A program made the position numbers and the translations under genes. The notes under the pieces are model-generated. The model did no database searches, was not told the DNA's origin, and saw only the letters and a list, made by a program, of their open reading frames with translations. 64,000 nucleotides of DNA from CAYLHQ01 sp964628935 (GTDB taxonomy: Bacteria > Acidobacteriota > Polarisedimenticolia > Polarisedimenticolales > DASRJG01): contig CAZVOE010000001.1 of NCBI GenBank assembly GCA_964628935.1, forward strand, positions 1 to 64,000. The letters run 5' to 3'. This document shows positions 59,102-64,000 of the stretch, one piece after another. Numbering within the stretch: position 1 is the first letter of the stretch; every line of letters begins with the position of its first letter.

Positions 59102-59115
59102 GTTCCACGTGGAAC
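59102..59115. promoter_or_regulatory. parS site 2
   Basis: Second perfect GTTCCACGTGGAAC, 36 bases after the first, here followed by A as in the 16-bp consensus. Presence of two sites places the locus near the replication origin region in most bacteria. Confidence 0.92.
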
Positions 59116-59319
59116 ATGAGGTGACGGATCGGTGCTCGCTTCGGGAGAAGGCGCGGGCCGAAGTTCCCGTGGGCCCTTGGGTTTGCCGTTCCGATCTCGA
59201 CAGGACCCCCGGCTCGACGCTTCATGGTGCGGGCATCGCGATGGAGATGGAACTCCAGAACCCACCGCGTTTTCCGCCTGGTACGCCCCCACATCGGCGG
59301 CCGGGCCCGCTGCCAACAC

Positions 59320-59367
59320 GCCGACATTATTGTCGGCGTGCGCCTTTTTGCCGACAGATATGTCGGC
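59320..59367. repeat. Two 18-bp palindromes of the same family, 30 bp apart
   Basis: Copies at 59320-59337 (GCCGACATTATTGTCGGC) and 59350-59367 (GCCGACAGATATGTCGGC), both with perfect 7-bp arms and a 12-base linker, the same 30-bp period as at 57270-57347. They lie 71-118 bases upstream of the beta-helix gene start (59438), in the otherwise gene-free 59118-59437 gap. Operators for that gene, or boundary elements of parABS, are both possible. Confidence 0.85.
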
Positions 59368-59437
59368 GGCGTTACGGTGGGGGAATCACACCGTCTGGTC
59401 CGTCTACTTCCCGTAGCACAAGCAGGGGAGGTAGGCG

Positions 59438-62400
59438 ATGCCAACGACAAAAGAGCGACGGTTCTTCTTCCACGCGCTTCCGCTCGCGATCATCGCGCTC
59501 GGCGGACCGGCGGTCGCCCAGACGACCGTTCCCGGCGGGACGATCTCGACGGACACGACTTGGACGCTCGCGGGCTCCCCGTACACATTGACCGGCACCG
59601 TCGTCGTTGTGGGAGCCGACGGCCCGGACGGAATCACGACCCTCACGATCGAGCCCGGCGTCGAAGTACGCGCGAACAGCGGCGTTCAGCTTCAGATTGG
59701 AGGAACGACCACCGGAAACCCCGGAGCCCTCGTCGCCGATGGTAACGCCGCGGGCGGGCCGGCCCAGATCCTCTTCACCACCTCGAGCCCCACGCCGGGA
59801 CCGGGAAGCTGGAGTGGTCTCCATTTCCGCACGGGGGCGCGCGCGTCCACCCTCCGAAACGCCAAGATCGAGTACGGCGGAGGAGGAGGTTGGGCCGGAG
59901 TCTACGTCTCGACCGCCGCGTCCACCGTCCTCACCCTCGACCAGGTCGTCGTGCAGGACAACGCCGGGAACGGCCTTCAGCTCCAGGGCCCGGTCACGCT
60001 CGCCTTGTCCGACTCGACGATCACCTCGAACTCCGCGGACGACCTCGGGATCGGGAGCAACGCGTCCATCACCGGAACGGTCACCGGCTGCACGATCTCG
60101 AGCGTCAATTACGCCGCGAGCAACGCGCAGATCGATTGGTCCGGGAACGCCTTCGTGAGTTGGGGTACGCGTGTCTCCCGCATCCCCGCGAACGAGATCG
60201 GGGACTTCGGGGTCGACAACTCGTTCGCGAAGGTCCCGAGCGCCCTCGTAAATGTCCTCAGCGATACGGTTTCCCTGGACGCCGCCTTTAAGACTGCCAC
60301 GGCGGACGCCTACGTCCTCCTCAACAGCGTCTCGGTCTTCGGAACCGACGGTCCCGACGGGATCACGACGCTGACGCTCGAACCGGGTGTCGTCCTGCGC
60401 GCCAACAGCGGCGCCCAGGTTCAGATCGGCGGCACCTCCGCGGGGAGCCCGGGGGCGCTCATCGCGGACGGAAACGCCACGGGGGGGCCTGCCCAGATTC
60501 TCTTCACGTCCTCCAGCGGAACGCCGTCACCTGGGAGCTGGGCCGGGCTGTACTTCCGAGCGGGCGCTCGCTCGTCGACGATCCGCAACGCCCGTGTCGA
60601 GTACGGCGGCGGGGGCGGCTGGGCCGGGATCTACGTCTCGACTGCCGCCGCGACGGTCCTCACCCTCGACCAGGTCGTCGTGCAGGACAACGCCGGGAAC
60701 GGCCTTCAGCTCCAGGGCCCGGTCACGCTCGCCTTGTCCGACTCGACGATCACCTCGAACTCCGCGGACGACCTCGGGATCGGGAGCAACGCGTCCATCA
60801 CCGGAACGGTCACCGGCTGCACGATCTCGAGCGTCAATTACGCCGCGAGCAACGCGCAGATCGATTGGTCCGGGAACGCCTTCGTGAGTTGGGGTACGCG
60901 TGTCTCCCGCATCCCCGCGAACGAGATCGGGGACTTCGGGGTCGACAACTCGTTCGCGAAGGTCCCGAGCGCCCTCGTAAATGTCCTCAGCGATACGGTT
61001 TCCCTGGACGCCGCCTTTAAGACTGCCACGGCGGACGCCTACGTCCTCCTCAACAGCGTCTCGGTCTTCGGAACCGACGGTCCCGACGGGATCACGACGC
61101 TGACGCTCGAACCGGGTGTCGTCCTGCGCGCCAACAGCGGCGCCCAGCTTCAGATCGGCGGCACCGTCGTGGGAACCCCCGGCGCGCTCGTCGCCGATGG
61201 GAACGCCGCGGGGGGGCCTGCCCGGATCGTCTTCACCTCCTCGAGCGCGACTCCCACGCGCGGGAGCTGGACCGGGCTCTACTTCCGCGCAGGGGCACGT
61301 CCCTCCCTGATCCGGAACGCGCGCATCGACTACGCCGGCGCGGGAGGATGGGCGGCCGTCTACGCGCAGCACGCGAGCGGGAACACGCTCACCCTCGATG
61401 ACCTGATCATCACCGAGAGCGCGAGCTACGGCGTCTATCAACAGGGGCCGATCGCGATGAGCCAGATCGCGATCACCGGGACGACCGACAACGCGATTCG
61501 CTTCAACTCCGATCCGGTCTCGGTCGCTGAGTGCGATCTGAACTCGGGGTCCACCTTCGACGTCTATCTCGGCAACGGTTCGAGCGTCTCCGGTTCGATC
61601 CAGAACTGCAGCGCGATCCGGAGCGTGTTCTACGCGGGAAGCCTGCCGGCGGTCTTGTGGACAGGAAACACTTTCGAGAACTGGGGCGCCCGAACGTCCC
61701 GCGTGCCGATCGCGACGCTCGACGGCTTCTCCCGGAACAACACGTTCAACGTCATCCCGGGCGCAGTCCTCGAAGTCATCGGCGGAGCACTCTCGGCCGA
61801 CGCCACATGGTCCGCAGCACCCGGTCCGTTCGTTTTCACTCTCGTCGACGTCACGGTGCAGGGAACCGACGGACCGGACGGGCGCACCACCCTCACGCTC
61901 CTCCCCGGTGTCGCCATCCGGATGCAGGCGGGCCGGTCGTTCTACGTGGGGGGGACCAGCACCGGAAACCCCGGCGAGTTGATCGCCGATGGCCGGACGG
62001 GCGGGGGGACGTTCCAGACGATCAACTTCGGATCCGCCGCCCCGTCGCCCGCCGCCGGAGACTGGGAGGGACTCCACGTTCGCGCGTTCGGACGGGCGGA
62101 GCTGTACGAAACGCAGGTGCGTCACGCGACTTCTTGCGTCCACGTCCAGGGAACTCTCGGGCCCGTCGACAAGCTGAGCTTGAGCCGCTGCAACGTCGGA
62201 CTGGATCTCTCGAACGCCGTCCTCGAGGGGACCCTGTCCCGGGTCCTGACGGGAAACAGCGGGACGGGTGTCCGCTCTTCGGGAACCTCTGCGGTCTTTC
62301 GCGACAGCACGTTGGCGGGAACCGTTTGGGGGGTGGAGAACGTCACGCCGGCGACCGCTTGTGTCGACGCGGTCTCGAATTGGTGTGGGGCGGCGAGCGG

Positions 62401-63952
62401 ACCCTCGGGGGATCCGCCGCTCCAAGGATGCGAGACGGAAGACCCGGACGGAGCGGGATCCCGGGTCAGCGACGGCGTGCTCTTCGGGTCGTTCCTCGGG
62501 GCGCCCGGGGACGACGGCGATCCGGTCGCCTGCGACGACGGGGACGGCTTCCCCGACCCGTGCTCGGGCGGAAACACCGTCGACTGCGACGACAACTGCT
62601 GCCTCGTCGCGAACGCCTCCCAGGACGACGAGGACGGGGACGGCGTCGGAGACGCGTGCGACGCGAACCCGGTGCTCCGGGTGTCGAGCGATCCGCTGGA
62701 CGGGGCCGACTTCGCCGTCGTGCAGGACGCCGTCGACGCGACCTTCCAGTCGGGCACGCGGATCGAGATCTATCCCGGACTCGGGCCGTACCTCGAGGCC
62801 GTCCGCGTCGACCGGAACCAGGTGTACACGTTCGAGCGAATCGACGACGGGACGGGCGACCCGGTCGTCGTTGACGGCCTCTCCGACGCCGCCTTCCGGT
62901 TCCTCAACAAGGCGGGCACGGTGCCGATGGTGGTCCGCGACTTCACCCTTCGCGGAGGCCAGGGGATCCGTAGCGCCGTGGACACTCTCGCCGAAGACAT
63001 CGTCTTCGACATGATCTCCTTCGAGGCCTACCAGGCGGACGCCGGTGCGCACACGCTGCGCCGCGCGACGGTGGGCGAGCTCGCGGCGGTGGGCGCACGG
63101 GTCGCCTTGGGCGCCTCGCTCGACGCATCGCGCGTCGAGATGCGCGGCCCCACGACCGCGGGGGTGATCGCCGAGGGGAGCGTCGTCCTCCGGAACGTCC
63201 TCGTCGCCGACGGGACGAGCGGCGCGGACGGGATCCGTCTCGGGTCCGGTGCCTCCGTGACCGCCCAGTACGTGACGATCGAGGGGAACGCCGGCCGCGG
63301 GATCGACAACACGGCGGGCGGATCTGTCGCCGTCGACCGCTCGATCGTTTGGGGGAACGCGGGAGGCGACCTCGCGAACGCCTCCTGCGCCGGCATCTCG
63401 TGGAGCGACACGGGCGATCCAGCCTGCACCCCGGGGAACGGCAACCTCTCGCAGGACGCCCTTCTCGGCCTCGATTCGAGGCCGCAGGCCGGTTCGCCCT
63501 GCCTCGACCACGGTCCTTCCGCGTCCGGGTACGCCGGGATCCCGCCGACCGACCTCGCGGGCGAGCCTCGCCTGCGTGACTTCGACGGGGACGGGATCGC
63601 GGTGAACGACTGCGGGGCCTACGAAGTGGACAATGGAGCCCTCGTCCCGGGAGAGGTCGTGAACCTGCGATTCGACTTCAACGACTTCCGGCTGTTGTGG
63701 AACCCCGAACCCTCGGCGGCGGAGTACCACGTCTACAGGGACCTCCTCTCGAACCTCTCGTACGGGTCGTTCGGCGTCTGCCGCGACGACCTCGACGGCG
63801 ACCGCACCGATGCGCAACTCGAGGACTTCGAAGAGCCGCTCGCGGGGCAGGGGTTCTTCTACCTGATCACTGCGGAGAGTCTTGGAGGAAACGAGGGGAC
63901 TCTGGGGCTGGCCGCGGCGGCCGAGCGGAGCAACTTCAGCCCGTGCCCGTGA
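59438..63952 (+). CDS. Giant secreted right-handed beta-helix protein with Ca-binding repeats
   Basis: 1504 aa from ATG 59438, with GGGGAGGT about 14 bases upstream. Signal peptide (ALPLAIIALGGPAVAQ). Residues about 28-1000 are four large units, each opening with a DGPDGxTTLT(L/I)xPGVxxR motif and glycine-rich rungs typical of parallel beta-helices. Units two and three are almost identical (see repeat entries). About residue 1030-1085 is a thrombospondin-3-like acidic stretch (DCDDNCCLVANASQDDEDGD, GVGDACDANPV) that should bind calcium. A second beta-helix/polymorphic-repeat region follows, then DFDGDGIAVNDCGAYEVD and a C-terminal Fn3-like module (NLRFDFNDFRLLWNPEPSAA). No clear sorting signal. 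Adhesin or polysaccharide-binding surface protein is inferred. Confidence 0.85.
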   Translation: MPTTKERRFFFHALPLAIIALGGPAVAQTTVPGGTISTDTTWTLAGSPYTLTGTVVVVGADGPDGITTLTIEPGVEVRANSGVQLQIGGTTTGNPGALVADGNAAGGPAQILFTTSSPTPGPGSWSGLHFRTGARASTLRNAKIEYGGGGGWAGVYVSTAASTVLTLDQVVVQDNAGNGLQLQGPVTLALSDSTITSNSADDLGIGSNASITGTVTGCTISSVNYAASNAQIDWSGNAFVSWGTRVSRIPANEIGDFGVDNSFAKVPSALVNVLSDTVSLDAAFKTATADAYVLLNSVSVFGTDGPDGITTLTLEPGVVLRANSGAQVQIGGTSAGSPGALIADGNATGGPAQILFTSSSGTPSPGSWAGLYFRAGARSSTIRNARVEYGGGGGWAGIYVSTAAATVLTLDQVVVQDNAGNGLQLQGPVTLALSDSTITSNSADDLGIGSNASITGTVTGCTISSVNYAASNAQIDWSGNAFVSWGTRVSRIPANEIGDFGVDNSFAKVPSALVNVLSDTVSLDAAFKTATADAYVLLNSVSVFGTDGPDGITTLTLEPGVVLRANSGAQLQIGGTVVGTPGALVADGNAAGGPARIVFTSSSATPTRGSWTGLYFRAGARPSLIRNARIDYAGAGGWAAVYAQHASGNTLTLDDLIITESASYGVYQQGPIAMSQIAITGTTDNAIRFNSDPVSVAECDLNSGSTFDVYLGNGSSVSGSIQNCSAIRSVFYAGSLPAVLWTGNTFENWGARTSRVPIATLDGFSRNNTFNVIPGAVLEVIGGALSADATWSAAPGPFVFTLVDVTVQGTDGPDGRTTLTLLPGVAIRMQAGRSFYVGGTSTGNPGELIADGRTGGGTFQTINFGSAAPSPAAGDWEGLHVRAFGRAELYETQVRHATSCVHVQGTLGPVDKLSLSRCNVGLDLSNAVLEGTLSRVLTGNSGTGVRSSGTSAVFRDSTLAGTVWGVENVTPATACVDAVSNWCGAASGPSGDPPLQGCETEDPDGAGSRVSDGVLFGSFLGAPGDDGDPVACDDGDGFPDPCSGGNTVDCDDNCCLVANASQDDEDGDGVGDACDANPVLRVSSDPLDGADFAVVQDAVDATFQSGTRIEIYPGLGPYLEAVRVDRNQVYTFERIDDGTGDPVVVDGLSDAAFRFLNKAGTVPMVVRDFTLRGGQGIRSAVDTLAEDIVFDMISFEAYQADAGAHTLRRATVGELAAVGARVALGASLDASRVEMRGPTTAGVIAEGSVVLRNVLVADGTSGADGIRLGSGASVTAQYVTIEGNAGRGIDNTAGGSVAVDRSIVWGNAGGDLANASCAGISWSDTGDPACTPGNGNLSQDALLGLDSRPQAGSPCLDHGPSASGYAGIPPTDLAGEPRLRDFDGDGIAVNDCGAYEVDNGALVPGEVVNLRFDFNDFRLLWNPEPSAAEYHVYRDLLSNLSYGSFGVCRDDLDGDRTDAQLEDFEEPLAGQGFFYLITAESLGGNEGTLGLAAAAERSNFSPCP
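59927..60418 (+). repeat. Identical internal repeat, copy 1
   Basis: 492 bases identical to 60656-61147, 729 bases (243 codons) downstream, inside the beta-helix gene. Flanks diverge gradually. Synonymous sites are unchanged, so the duplication or gene conversion is recent. Confidence 0.9.
60656..61147 (+). repeat. Identical internal repeat, copy 2
   Basis: Second copy of the 492-base block; the first difference is C for G at 61148 relative to 60419, after which similarity continues. It makes two consecutive beta-helix units nearly the same protein. Confidence 0.9.
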
Positions 63953-64000
63953 CGATCCGCCAAACCTGGGCGACGAGGAAGCAGACGACGAACCCGAGGA
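63936..64000 (-). CDS. Possible 3' end of a membrane-protein gene, cut by the window
   Basis: One minus frame is open from the right edge to TGA at 63936-63938 and gives LGFVVCFLVAQVWRIVTGTG, a hydrophobic C-terminal segment. It overlaps the convergent beta-helix gene by 17 bases. Too short to assign. Confidence 0.3.
   Translation of the reverse strand, partial: LGFVVCFLVAQVWRIVTGTG

Noticed and set aside
59320..59348. Rho-independent terminator (stem followed by CGCCTTTTT)
   Set aside because: No plus-strand gene lies upstream to be terminated, and the stem belongs to the 30-bp palindrome family.
59927..61147. Mobile element or transposon duplication
   Set aside because: The repeat is in frame, within one gene, and a multiple of three, with no terminal repeats or transposase.
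60527..63817. 1096-aa minus-strand frame
   Set aside because: Antisense shadow of the beta-helix gene; repeats in it merely mirror the duplicated DNA.

Overview
The window is high-GC DNA from a Gram-negative bacterium. It carries an outer-membrane chaperone pair (SurA-type), a heptose adenylyltransferase for LPS, a periplasmic efflux adaptor, aerobic fatty-acid oxidation genes and F1-ATPase genes. The Hfq variant with a long N-terminal extension, the secreted matrixin and the beta-helix / Ca-binding-repeat surface protein are reminiscent of Acidobacteriota; that is an inference, because no rRNA or ribosomal protein gene is present to fix the phylum. A run of ten N at 28759-28768 shows that this is a draft or metagenome scaffold.

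Layout. 1-2311: right-hand part of a lasso-peptide-like RiPP cluster (asparagine-synthase-type cyclase, a 40-aa precursor at 559-681, an HPr-kinase-like enzyme, and a two-repeat protein). 2487-5639: two XRE regulators flanking a secreted propeller-like protein. 5680-7867: a decayed hydrolase, then an arsenate resistance unit (eroded ArsR-like ORF, arsC, ACR3). 7876-10554: an unusual fusion of two cyclic-nucleotide-binding domains to a class V aminotransferase. 11112-17055: DUF3810 protein, YeiH-type transporter, and amine oxidase / aldehyde dehydrogenase / BaiN-type flavoprotein genes. 17070-23103: a fadN-fadA-fadE beta-oxidation operon, divergent from a TetR regulator with a clear operator-promoter between them. 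23121-27647: D-amino-acid dehydrogenase-like oxidase, a membrane protein, a beta-lactamase-fold hydrolase and an F420/NADP reductase-like protein. 27745-31476: a MacA-type adaptor with two FtsX/MacB permeases but no ATPase. 31430-34578: LtaS/OpgB-type phosphotransferase and SGNH hydrolase. 34692-35927: gene debris (PepF, DUF4382-like). 36081-41374: secreted proteins (YceI, a large glycosidase-like protein, a matrixin). 41698-43405: PiT phosphate transporter with its PhoU-like partner.

43525-59017 is almost entirely minus strand and looks like a core-genome run: parA, parB, bactofilin, atpHAGDC (F1 only, no Fo genes), a Leu/Ile-binding-like lipoprotein, a DPM1-like glycosyltransferase, rfaE2, mfd, two SurA-type chaperones and hfq. 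Five consecutive junctions from atpC to the first chaperone are GTGA stop/start overlaps, which suggests one translationally coupled chain. Two perfect parS sites lie upstream of parA. The parAB-parS block is bracketed by an unexplained family of 18-bp palindromes, GCCGACA-N4-TGTCGGC, placed exactly 30 bp apart (three copies at 57270-57347, two at 59320-59367). The window ends with a 1504-aa secreted beta-helix protein containing a recent 729-bp internal duplication.

The two items most likely to be new are the lasso-type precursor with its kinase and the 30-bp-phased palindromes around parABS.
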